DNA of 64,000 nucleotides from Tanytarsus gracilentus (Eukaryota > Arthropoda > Insecta > Diptera > Chironomidae): assembly GCA_038502055.1 (NCBI GenBank), contig JAXRKN010000039.1:3038001-3102000 (forward strand), read 5' to 3'. Within the stretch, counting starts at the first letter, position 1. The number at the start of each line of letters is the position of its first letter. Below the pieces are notes generated by a model. The model was given only the letters and a program-made list of their open reading frames with translations. It did not search any database and had not been told where the DNA came from. The position numbers were made by a program, and so were the translations under genes. This document shows positions 1-12,600 of this stretch, piece after piece.

Positions 1-1967
1 TCTTAATACTACCGAAGCGGAATTTTAATAGCAGCATGTAAGCTATAAAAAGTTCTTGATAATATTAATCGCCACAAATGATACAGTTTGACACGATCGT
101 TCACTCTTGTATGGCCAGTGATGCATTAAATTGAATGTAGATCAAAGCCGGAACTGGCAGACGAAAAAAAATAACGTGCATATAAAATAATTATTCTTGA
201 GCTATTTTAACTGCTCCCCGAAAAAAACGAAAGATTTTTATCGCACTCACATCGAATGAAAAGAGATGAATGACTATTTTGTGCTGATGAGGGGAAAATG
301 TAGGTTAAGAAGGAGGCAAAAAAAATCTACAGAAAATAAATTTAAATTTTTCATTAAAGAAGATGCAGTCACAGCAGCTCTCTCACTAATTCACATAATT
401 TTTTTTATAAAATGTGTCATTTCAATGACGATTTCACTTATCAGGATATCATTAGTAGCGATTTATGTCTACCGCGAGCTCATCAACAACTGCTGTGATG
501 AATTAGTGACTTAAGAAGTAAATTTAAAATGAAATTATATAGAAATGTGTTTTTTATATGTGAATAAAATTCTTTTAAAATCTATTTTTAAACCAGCTAC
601 TTTTTGCGGTAAATTTTCCTTCAATATTTAGTAATTTCCATCACTTTTAAATTAATCTTGACAAATCTCCGTTAAAATTCAATTTCAACAATTTCTAATT
701 GAAATTTGACGCAATTCCCGCAACAGGAAAACCCCAAACTATCTCTTTGATTTTTTTCTTGCTCTTCACTCAACTTAATCTTTTCCTTTCCTCTTGAAAA
801 TGATCCACATTTAAATGATCTCCGTTGAATGATGTATTGTTTAAACTCCGAGAAGTCAAAGCGAATTTTTTACACTACAAAAATCTTTTTGCCATGAAAA
901 ATCGTTATTGTTCCAATCGTTTATTGTTCTTCATTGTCAAAAAAAAAGAGAGAAGAGTGAAACAACATCGAGTTATTACAGCATAATTGAATATATGAGG
1001 CGTGATGTTTTTATCATCGTGTAAAGATCTATAATATAATTTTGCCATATAATTAAAACTCATTCTCCTCTTTTTCTTCATCATTTTTATGAACATTTTT
1101 TTCGCCCTCTTTTCATTCTTCTTCAACATTGACGGGAAATGAATCAAGTTAGTGTGGAAAAAAGATATTTTTTGATTTAATAATAAACTCTTTTTTTTTA
1201 TTCATTAAAGAGATTTTTTAAATGGTTATTAAAGTACCTTGTAGAAAACTTTAAGTTGAATTGAAAATATGTAATTTTGCGATGTTGAGAGACAGCAAAA
1301 TTCGATTTTTGGCTTGATAGAATTTAATTTTATCAATTACAGTGTTTTCATATTAACTTAAATTATATATTTAAGGTGGTCTCAAATTAATTTTTTATTA
1401 AAGTGTGATCAAATTTGCTAAGTGTTCACTCTTCTGTCTTTCAGATATTGAAAACCCTTTAGCCTCAATTAAATCGTGTCCGCAAATTCTCGCAAGGCCC
1501 TCCATGAAATCTCCTTCGCTCTCGCTTAACTTCATTCACTTTCCTGCGAAGCGATCGAATTATTATTGAAAATTACTATAATACATTTTTATCATCCATC
1601 CATCCTATATATTTATTAATAATAATGCTGAGCTCTCTTTTTTTTCGGTGTGGTTCGAAATATCGTTCTTGTGGGTCTCTCCTTGAGCAATTTGCTCGCA
1701 CACAGGAAAATTTCTCCTGCAGTTAAAAAAAATTACTTCTTCGTAACCTTTTCATCAGCACAAATAACAATAAGAGAGTATCGAGCAGTTAAAATTTATG
1801 TTATAGACTATTGTGAAATAAAATTGATATCGTTGCATATATTCGACATAAATCTTAAACTGTGCCCCATAACAAATGCACACTCACACAGCGAGAAGAG
1901 AGAGAAATGATTTTGCGCTTTTAATTTAATATTACTCAGACTAAAAAAATGTTTTCATCTTTCATGA
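1..1967. other. AT-rich non-coding DNA
   Basis: I see no supportable gene on either strand. Open frames are short (86 codons or fewer), rich in Phe, Lys and Ile as expected from AT-rich DNA, and carry no recognisable motif or splice-bounded exon. Short homopolymers and scattered GA/CT-rich words are the only texture. Confidence 0.6.
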
Positions 1968-2412
1968 TATCCCTGGTAGAACACGAGTTCAAATTTGGGT
2001 GTTATTTGAGTTCGAATTGAATTCAAATGTTGAGTTCAAATCCAGTTCAGTTCAAATCGCGTGGTAAGCTTTTGTATGAAAACGGTTGAACTCGCCCATA
2101 TACGTTTGAACTAAATTTGAACTCGATTTTCGATTTGAATTCAATTCGAACTGAAATTTGAACTCAAATTGAATTCAATTCGAACTGAAATTTGAACTCA
2201 AATTGCCCTCAAATTTTCAAATTAAAAAAAATTTAGTTCAACCTTTGAATTCAATTTGAATTCAACTTTTGAACTGTTCCACTTTCCAAGTGTTCCTTTA
2301 GTTAATTTAACTAACTTTTTTTTTGCTCGCACTTATTCTTTTTTGCTGTGTGAAGAGAAATTGGAATTTTTATTAGTTTTGTACTTAAAAATTTTTCTTA
2401 CTTTTTTGCTGC

Positions 2413-2481
2413 GCCGACTCGAACTCGAACTCAGGACTCCTGTTTGCTAAGCGCGCGCGTAACCACGAGACCACCGAGGAA
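2413..2481 (-). repeat. tRNA-derived (Pol III A/B box) relic
   Basis: Read on the minus strand, the sequence starts TCCTCGGTGGTCTCGTGG and runs on as TTACGC. This closely resembles the 5' acceptor, D-arm and A box of a tRNA (compare TGGTCTAGTGGTT in many tRNAs). About 30 nt later come GGAGTCCTGAG and a B-box-like GAGTTCGAGTTC. The acceptor stem does not close and the T stem is weak, so this is a decayed tRNA or the head of a tRNA-derived SINE, not a working tRNA gene. It lies inside the foldback element at 1970-3682, whose own repeats also contain CGAACTC words, so part of the B-box match could be chance. Confidence 0.4.
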
Positions 2482-2924
2482 ACTTTATGTTAAAATCCAT
2501 TTTGGCTAAAAGCTATATTTAAACCATTCTTATTTTTTATATCAATTTGCCAACTATTTCTAATATTTTTTGTCCTTTGATTTAAATTTTAATAAACAAA
2601 AATTTTCTTTAATTTATTTTTTTAAAGAAAAAATATTTTTTCCTATTGTTTTTTGCAAGTTTACATTTGGATACATTAAAATTTTTAAAATTGAAGAAAC
2701 TAAATATAAATCAACCATTTCCATTTCTAATTAAAAGTGACGATTATAACTATCAGCGATATCTTTGCTTGTTTGAGTGCAATATGATCCGGAAATCATC
2801 AGTGTCGGTCAAAAAACACATATATAATAGCTATAATTGCTAATTATTGTAATAATTAAACTATGGATCAGATAAATATTCCAATATTTATTTTAACATT
2901 AAACAAAGAACAAATCTTAATTTA

Positions 2925-3262
2925 GGACTTCAATCAATTCAAATCGAGTTCAAGTTTTGAAATAAATTTGAAATAAAGTTTATATTAACAACACAAAATT
3001 TCGTCCAAGTCCTTAATTCAAATCGAGCTCAAGTTTTTAAATAAAGTTCATATTAAAAACCCAAAATTTCGTTTAAGTCTTTAATTCAAATCGAGCTCAA
3101 GTTTTTAAATAAAGTTCATATTAAAAACCCAAAATTTTGTCTAAGTCTTTAGTTCAAATCGAGTTCAACTTTTGAAATAAAGTTTATATTAAAAATCCAA
3201 AATTTTGTCTAAGTCTTTAATTCAAATCGAGTTCAAGTTTTGAAATAAATTTGAGTTCAAGT
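2925..3262. repeat. 68-bp-period tandem array
   Basis: The word AAAATTTCG or AAAATTTTG recurs at 2995, 3063, 3131 and 3199, an exact spacing of 68 bp. Each unit carries TTAATTCAAATCGAG, then CTCAAG or TTCAAG, then AAATAAAGTT and ATATTAAAAA in the same order. A leading partial unit (from about 2925) has an extra 11 bp (AATTTGAAATA). The array sits in the middle of the foldback element and uses the same TTCAA/GAGTTC words as its arms, so it probably arose by local duplication within the element. Confidence 0.85.
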
Positions 3263-3684
3263 TTATTTCAAAATACCCCAATTTTAGTTCAAGTTTTGAA
3301 TTCAAATTGACTTCAAGTTTTGAATTAAATTTGAAATAAAATTTAATTCAAAATACTCCAATTTTAGTTCAAAACTTGAATTCAAATTGAGTTCAAGACT
3401 TGAATTAAAATCGAGTTCAAGTTTTGAACTAAAACTTTAAATTTAGTTCAAGTCTTGAATTCAAATTCTTGTTCAAATCTTGAACTCAGCCTTAGAGTTC
3501 AACATGGAAATTTAGTTCAACAATTGAGTTCAAATTGAATTCAATTCGAACTCAAATGTTGAACTAAAGTGGCGGAGTTCAACATTTGAGTTCGAATTGA
3601 ATTCAATTCGAACTAATTTAGTTCATTTGAACTAAATAGTTCAATGTTTGAGCTCAATTTGAACTCATTGTTCTACGAGGGATA

Positions 3685-6600
3685 CAATTAGAAGTACAAA
3701 ACTAGTCAGACAAGTCGCTGAGCAAGCTCTCGACAAAACAAAACGTTCAACATGCATAAAGCGGTGAATTTTTTTCTCTCTTTCTTTTGATTCAATAAGA
3801 ACAGAAAATATTGAAAAATTATTAATTTCTTTTTTTGCTCTAACTTGAGTTTTTTGGCTTCCTCAACAATTTTGTGAGAAATCGACCTTTTAGAGAATTT
3901 CCGTTTTATTAAGGAAGTGAAATTCTAAATGTTGCAAAATTTATGCTAATTTTAGAGTAATTTATGGAGAAAAAATAAATGCAAATAATTTTCATACATC
4001 CTCAATTAAATCTCAATAGATTTTTAAACAGCCCCTTTCATAACTCTCAAGTTGAGCTAATTTTTAGATGTTAGCATCTCGACTGTGGTATTTGGAGCCC
4101 AAAAAAAAGTAAATAAAGGAACAAAAGAGAGAGATGGAAAACTTGAACTCATTAAAAGTTATTCGTGACTCTTCAATTTTACTCATTTAAAGCTTATTCG
4201 GAAATTCCTAAAATCTCTCTCTCACTCGCATGGTTCATAAAGCGTAAAGATAGAAACGAAGAAAATTAGCGACGGTGACAATAACAATAATGGATAAGTC
4301 GCCTTTTTTTCTTCCAACCATCCCCGCGAAATGAAGTCATTTAAGACTTAGTGTGTCGACACTTGAGCTCGCTTTGTGTCTCATGATTTGCGAGTGAGCG
4401 ATTATTCACTTTTCTTTCAATTACACAGCACTTGAACGCACTTGTGTTGTTTTGAATTACTTGGCAATTAATTTAGGTGACATAACACGCAACATTCAAG
4501 CGTAAAGCCTTGTGTATACTTAATGTCGCGTGTGTGTGTATGTTTTGCATGTAACGAGCTTAAATAGTATCATATCAATTCAATTCTATTATATGTAGCG
4601 CTTTTTATAAGCTCCGCAAAGATTGTCATTAACATTATGCACATTTATAAAGTTTCACTACTAGGTATTATGATGACTTGCATGAAATTAGTTGGAAAAT
4701 TAAATCATTTTATTAAAAAAAGTTTAGAATTAAAACCTTAAATATTAATTTTTTTCTAAATCGAAAATAAATTATTGCTAATTTCACTCAAGTAATTCAC
4801 AGACACATTACTCGACTGTATAATTTTCTGATTACGGGAATGAATACTTATTCTATCGCTCCATCTCACTCTCCCACCCATTTACCTCACATCACATGAT
4901 AATTATCATTTTTAGATTTTCTCGCAAATTGCTTTTTTTTGCTAAATTATTTTTTGAAAAATTGTTTTTAAGTGAAATAGTGAGTGAGTAGTTAGTGAGC
5001 TCAGCTATCTATTTGCGAAGTCATAACATATATTCGAGAGAGCTTTTTCAATTAATCACTTTTGCCCAATTCCGTCTCTTGACAACGCAATATTTGGAGC
5101 TTTCTCGGCTCAATTCAAAGAAATTGAGTTCCAAAAGGCGATCAGACGAACATTAATTATAATTATAACAATCATGACCTTTTCCGTCACTTCTTCATTT
5201 TACATTTTTCTCTTATTCCGAGATACCAGCGCGAGAGAGTCAATTGAAAGTTATTAGAAGTTAACATAAATATTTTTTCTTTCAATTTCCTCGCAAGCAC
5301 AATTTTATTGAATTTCTCTTCTTCATCGTAGAAATTATTTTTTTTTTGCCTCATCGATATATTTGTTCAATCAGTCGAACTCTGCTGGTTGCGAGGTTAA
5401 AAATGAGATTTATGTTGTGAAAATTGCTTCACAACCCGCGTCTCACTGAGAGGGAGAGGAAATGGTTTTATGATGACTTGTGATTAGTCAGATGAGTAAA
5501 AAAATCCGCAAAAAAAAATTTAAAATTTTATAAAGTCGTTCAAATTTAATAAAAAAAATTAGTTACAACTAATTTAATAAGTCTCAAGAATTACTCCGCA
5601 GAAAATCCAATTCCGAATTTTTCAAGCATACTTTTGACCTCCCATCGACTCAATAAGCTCCACTAATTTGATCTGATCTCTTTACTTATGCATAAGCAGC
5701 AAAAAACCAAGAAATAAAGACATTTGCCATGGAAGAATTAGGTTGTTACCGTTGATGTGGAGCATAATTTGGACTCATCTCAATCGATCTCACAGAATAA
5801 AGTTTTCTAAGTACTTTGGCGATAAATACTTATTGTTTGTAAGCGAGATTTAATTCAAAAGAGCATTGAGACGGTAGTGGAAGTAATAATAATAGTACAG
5901 CGCAATAAGAAGCTCAAAAGAAGTTGGGGAAATAAGATTTAAGCTCCGGCTAAATAGAGAGATGAAAACAAATCGTGGAAATGAAAGAGAGAGAGAAAAT
6001 CCGAACATAAAAGGCCATAAAGCCATTCCGCGATATGCTCTCAAAGTACTGAATCCATAATGAACAATAATCAATTTTAATTAAATACACAAGGCACAAA
6101 TCCAAACTCAATTGCCGTGATGATATAATAATATTTAATAACAAAACAAATGGCTCATCTATTTGCAACTTAAACAATTAATCCGTCTCTAAAGCTCTCT
6201 TCTCATCTCACTCGATAAAGTCGGCTTACGCTATGCATATATGCACATACATATTTATAGACTCACATCAATCGACGAGAGTTTAATTATTCAAAGAAAT
6301 TGGCGAATTGAATACATAAATTCTAATTAATTCTCTCTCTCTCTACTCTTCGGTTCAATTGCTTTGCGTTTAAAAAAATTAACAGAGAGAATATTTTATT
6401 GTTATTTTTTTTTCGCTTGCAGCTCATGAATATTTTACTTAAAAGGTGAACATCTAATTGATGATGATTCGATTATATTAAATTAGTGAGTTAGATTTTT
6501 ACTGGGAAAAATAAACAACGAGTCAGGCATGGAAAATGGCAAATTAAAGTGTCATTTGAAATTAACTTTTAAGCTCTAGATTTCACTTGAATTTTATATT

Positions 6601-9600
6601 TTTAAAATTCATTTAATATAAAATTAAAACCCACAAAAGATGCAAAAACTTAACACATTTCCATAAAGCTCATATCGCGTGAAATTAATAAAAAAAACTG
6701 CCACACTTAAAGTTCTCTTCAATAATCGCCCACTGATAGCATTTTTAAGGTTATTTATTTTACCGCTGGATGACGGAGAATAAAAAATAAAGTCTCTGAA
6801 AAATGTTCGCTATTTGGAGCTTGGCTCTTAAAGCAACAGAGCATGAGCAAAAAAAAAGTCTATCGATTCAATCACTTTGAAATTCTAAAATGTCATTAGA
6901 GTGCCGTGTTCTCCTTTATAATTTTTTTTTGCTTGCCTGCTCCACGCCCGAAGCGAAAATCTATTGTGCTCTGCTGTGATATATACATAAGAGTTGAACT
7001 ACATACAAAAATATGTATGTGTCTCTGGATCGCTTATGAAAGAGAGAGAAAAATAATGATCTCGAATAGTTAAAATATCAAATTTAATGCTGTTGTGCCT
7101 GTGCTCATATCGAGGAGAGATTTTCTTCTTATTTTCGCCGGGTTTTGCCCATGTACACGCATTGAAGTCATTTATTTCGTTTGCTCTTACTCTCTCATTC
7201 TATACATAGTGAAAGAAAATAAAATCATTGATGTGTGCTGTGTGTCTAATTTTTGGAGAGCTCTATAAAAAATTTCGCTTCTTCTTGACTGATTGGAAAT
7301 CAAGTGAAAAGAGCAAATTGTGGCATGAAAAATTCATTAGACAAAAATTTTTGCCGTTCGTGATATTTTTATTTTTCGCTACTGGACTACAGAATAATTT
7401 TATTTTAATGACATTTAGATTATTTCTCTCTTTTTGCCGCGGCGCTTCAAAAATTAACTGTGCTTGCATATTTTTGAGATTTAATCATGAAATTGAAATT
7501 TTTATAATCAAATAAAATTTATGATTTTTTAATAAATTCCGAGAGATTTTTTGGTAATTAAATTTTAAATTTTTAAAACGGGTCAAATTGATAAAAAAAT
7601 GAAATTTAAAAAAAATTTACAACTTTACCAGTACCAATATTTTTAAATTTTCCAATAATTTGAGTTTTAAGTTGTGATATTTGAGATGCAGCAATAAAAT
7701 TGATAAAATGTGACTCCAGACAAAATTGCAATACTCCTGGGATTTTTTTAAGCAAAGAAATTTCTCAAATTTAAATTTAAATTTTTCAAAAAAAAATTTT
7801 TTTAATGAGCTCTAAGATGGGCTCTAAGAACATTTTACCCAAAAAAAATTTATTGCCCAGCAACCCACTTTATATTTTACAAAAATAAACTTTATGACAC
7901 ATTTTTAAAATTTTTTTTTATAGTTAACAATTTACTCACGAAAAAAACTGCATCATCCGAATTGACTCAAGAAATGTCTTCGTTTTCTCAGCAATAAAAT
8001 TCCAGCAAATCGATATTTGAAGTGGTGACAATAAAGTGATAGATAAATTAATGGAGTGTCGTACGCAAAAGTTGTAAATTGAAAACCTCACGATTATAAC
8101 AGTTTTAATGTTTATCACATTTAGCTACCACTCGATCGATAGATCTCTCAAATGCGTTAAATTATGAGACACAAGAAATGTTTTAGAGAAAAAAAATTAT
8201 CACCAACGCATTTACTGTTTTCACATTAATATTTTTATAATGATTGCTTCTGTATATAAAAATAATATTTTATATTAACCATCAATGATGCGCATAAAAT
8301 AATGTTCAAAATTGTTTTTTCGATTTTTTTTCTATTTTTGTTTCACATCTACGTTTATTATAGTAATTTAACACTTAATTGAACATCATATCATTAATAA
8401 TTTCTATCTCTTTTCTTTCTCATTCGTTGTGGTTTCTAATTTTTTGATTGAGCTCCACACGTGAGTTATCAAATTTAATAAATTTTAACTAATTTTTCCT
8501 TAAAATGTTGTATGGTAATTTTTTATATTTATTTTAATTTTGTTTGTATTTCACTTTTCGACTTTTTAAGGAATTTTAATCACTGATGTTAATTAATTTT
8601 TTTTCTATCCATTCAAAACTGTTTGTTGCAATCTTTAATTTGTTTTTGTCACGAAACTTTCAAATAAATGTCCAATAAAAAAAACTTTTTAGTAAATTTG
8701 CATTTAAATATTTCAAACCACTTCTAAAGAAAATGTTTTTTAAAAAATCTCTTCACGATATTAAAATATTTTTCTTATGAAAATTCAACACTTAAAATGA
8801 TAACAAACACTTAATAATTAAATGTGGGGCAATTATCAGTCACAGATGATTTTAATTTGCTTTTTCTTCTTCTGCTTTGAGAGAAATTAAAAACTACTAA
8901 CGTTCATTTTCAATCCTCGAATCCAACTGACCGAGTAACGCGCGAGGTGCCTTTTCGCGTATTCAATAAATTTCTGAAGCACGAAGGCAGCAAAAAAGCA
9001 TAGCGAGGCAAGACTCTACTGCTGCTTGGATCGTGAGAGAAGAGAAGAAAAAATGTTGAGTTTGCTTCTCTTTCTAGCGTGTGTTAAATGTTAAGACGTA
9101 CACTCAATGAAAGACTTTAGAGCGAGCTAAAAATGAGAGAAAAAGAAATTTGTGATAAATTTGATATTGTGCTAAAATAAAATTAATTAAAGATGTTTGA
9201 AAAAAATGACAGAAATTGCTGAATTATTTTTAAAATTCAAAGTAATTTTTATTAAATTAAAAATAATTTTTTAAAATAAGTTCCTTGAATTTAAAAATTT
9301 TTAAATATTTTTTAAAAAGTTTTTAATAATAAATAACGTTAATTCAATCATTTTTCTATCGTATGAATTTCTTCGATATCAGTTTCTCTCAAAATTCTCA
9401 ACGGAGAGAAAAAAGAGAGTAAAAAATTGAATGCTAAAAGCTTTCGAATCAGAAAATCTAATTCTCTCTCGCACTCGACTCAACCCGATGTTGCTGTGCT
9501 AAAAGCTTTCTCAATCGGTCCACGATCGTATATAATGATAGTTTTTTCTTGCTGAAGAAGTGAGTCAGATTTTTAATTCCAGTTTTGCATTCGAAATATG

Positions 9601-12600
9601 AACATTTTCATTTTCAATTTCACACGCATTTTGTACGTTCGATTTGTGGTAATCAATGACGGAAACGCGCATTGATTTGAGATTCGTGAATTCCCTAAGT
9701 GTTTATCCAGTTTTTTTTTCTTCGTTTCATGATTTCTGTATGAGAGTAACATTGCGAAAAAAATAACAGATACGAAATGCAGGTTGAAAGTTTCACGATG
9801 GACATGAAATGAGAAAATTGATTTTTTTACTGCTGATGAATCTTGAAATTGAGATTGGAAACAAGCGAAAATTGATTTTTAAAATATTTTGTATCAAAAT
9901 TTTTCATTTGGTTTTTTGAGTAAAAAATTTTTTAAAAAAGAATTAAAAATTCATCCCTTGTCAAATTTCTCAAGTAATCTTCCAATAATCTCAACCAAGT
10001 TGATTTCTGTCTCGATGTTGTAGCATTTAATATAAAATCATCATACATGCGTTGCCTGCCTATAGAAAAAAAGCCTATAATTTTTTTGATCGTCGAACGT
10101 CCGAGAGTCATTCGAAATTGGACACATTTCGGTGGTATTTTTTATGTTGTGGTCCATCTCAATGGAAGTAAGCATATCATTAGGTTTCTTTTTCTTTCAT
10201 TATCGTGCACCTCCTCCTCCCCCTTCTGCCATCTCTTCCATGTTGATCGAATGAAAAGTGAATTTCGATTTTTTTTCTTTATTCGCTTTTAATGTGTTTT
10301 TGCAAATTCAATTATTGTGTCCGCGTGAGTGCAAAAAGGAATCAACGAGGTGCTATGACTTCAGGGTAAATCGATGAGATTCAACGTGATTTGGATTTTA
10401 AAATAAATCTTTTAAAAAATATTAAATTAATTTTATTTTATTTTACAAAAATGGCTTCAGTAAAAAAAAGTTGGAACCAACTTTCGCAAAACGATCGTCA
10501 AGAAATTCTTGCATTTTAATTATTCTTCAACATTTTTCAAAACTTCATTCCTCCATTAATAAACCGGCCATGGAACTCGACAAAATTCCGAACATCGTCA
10601 GCTGTAATTCAATTATTATCAGTAGACACATATCACGATTTTCTTAATATTAATTTTGTCTCTTGATTGTTATATTTTCTTTTATTCTTCGCGAGCACAC
10701 ATTCGCGCGAGCAATTATTGAATAAATTGAAATTGCAACAAAAAATAAAATATGAGATCTCACTTTTGGTCAGAAGTTTTCATTATCATCATTATATGTT
10801 AAAAAACCTGAAATTTCAAAATGAATCCAATTGAAGTTTTATTTTTATTTACCCAAAAAAGAAGAAGAGGAAGAAATATTTTTTGCCTCAATTTAGTCGG
10901 AGTGCAATCAATGTACTTTGTGATGTCGAAACATGATAGTATAATCATCACGAGGGGCAAAAAGAGATGTTAAAATGTCTCTCTTAAGTGTTTAATAACC
11001 CTCAAATTTGAATAATTGTCCGCTGGTCGGAAAAAGGAGGAGAATAATGCTGGAAGCAATCATTAATGATCTCAGCTCCGAGATTCTTGTCGTTTTACTC
11101 ATTTTTAAGTGAAGCCTCGAGTTGAGGTTGGAGTTGACGTTGTCATTTACAATTTTCCTGCAAGAAGATCCAAAAATATTTGATAATTTTATAAACCAGG
11201 AAAAAGAGATTTTTTATCATAATTTTTGCCCTTTTAAAACTCAATCACCCTTTACAAAAAAGAAATAAAAATTTTCAGCGAAGAAAAAATTTCATATCGC
11301 GAGATGAGAAATTGCTATTTTATTTTTCCCAAATAACTATAATACTGAGGAGTGAAAAAGAATTTTTTATTCTCTCTTCGAACGAAAAATGACTTATTAT
11401 TACTGCTCATTAAATAAATTACTTAATTTTAACAACGAAAAAAAAAATAAGACGAGCGAGACGAGTTGCGCTTACATATTTTTTTTCTGATGGTCGATGT
11501 ACATAAAATGAGTGAGAGAGTGTAGAATAAAACTTACTTTTATTGCCTTATTTTTATTATCTCCGATCTCGGCGAAGAAGGAAGCGCTTGTGAACATTTT
11601 TGAGCGTTCGATACATTTTTAAACTGTGCATGAGATATAATAAATTAAGAAAAATAATTTTTTTTTGTTGTGTTTGCTTGTAAAATAATCTTCTCAGCGA
11701 CAACACACAACAGCGAGGAAAAAGAGTGCAAACAAAACAGCAAAATTAAGAAAATAATTTATATGAAATTTCGAGAGATCAGCCTCATTTTCACAGCGAC
11801 CTTTTCCTCCTCATCTCGTTACACATAGTTTTTTTGCATGAAGAAATTTAAAATTTCATCTTGATAAAAAATCTTGCTGTAAAAACTTGTCTCTGTTTCG
11901 AGGAGATTTTGCATGTAATTAAAATCACATATTGAAGAAAGTAATTTGGTGGACTGAACATGATTTGCTTCTGGGCTATTAAGGCGTTATTAGTAAAAAC
12001 TCGACAAAAAAGATCTCGCTTAAAAAAAGCGAGAAAATAAAATTTCGATAAAAATTTAAAAATTCTAAAAGATTTTTTCCCGACCGTCCACTAATGTAAG
12101 AAATTAATTTTAAACAAAACCCGTTGCATCGCCAAATGACTTTAGAGAGCAAAAAGCAACGAACAACTTTTATCTCTTTTGCGCTCGACATTGAAAAATG
12201 AAACATTAGAAGCGTCAATCAATAAAATCAAACATCATCATCATCACATTAAGCACTCACATGGACTATAAAAAAGCACCGCCACATCACTGATTGCCTT
12301 TTTGTGAAAACATACACACACTTGGCAAATAAATAAAAATAAAAATTGCATTCATTAAACCTGTTGCCGTAAATGGACCTCCACCCAAAAAAAATAAAAG
12401 CCGATCAAATTTCTGCTCATCTTCTGACCTAATTTTTCTTTCATCTTTTTTTTAACGTACTCGCGGAAGTGAAATGAAATTTTGCCGAAAAGGATTTAAT
12501 TGGACTTAATTCACATTTCACACAACGACGAATGTCCAAAATGACACTTAATTCGCTCAACCGTGTCGGTACTGTTAAAAACTCTTTTGTTTAATCTCAA

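Larger units (their letters stand above)
1970..3682. mobile_element. Non-autonomous foldback-like DNA transposon, TA-flanked
   Basis: The left end reads TCCCTGGTAGAACA and the right end reads TGTTCTACGAGGGA, which are inverted repeats of each other with one mismatch. Both ends sit directly next to the dinucleotide TA (1968-1969 and 3683-3684), the expected target duplication of a Tc1/mariner-type or similar TA-specific element. The similarity continues inward as CGAGTTCAAAT against ATGAGTTCAAAT. The outer arms (about 1985-2280 and 3250-3670) are made of many degenerate GAGTTCAA / TTGAACTC / GAATTCAATTCGAACT words in both orientations, so the arms can fold on each other as in foldback elements. 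There is no transposase reading frame inside, so it would need enzymes supplied elsewhere. The superfamily is an inference from the TA duplication only. Confidence 0.75.

Noticed and set aside
9051..9093. Signal-peptide-like start MLSLLLFLACVKC
   Set aside because: Only 13 codons to a stop, and the possible donor GTTAAA is not a consensus; too weak to call an exon.
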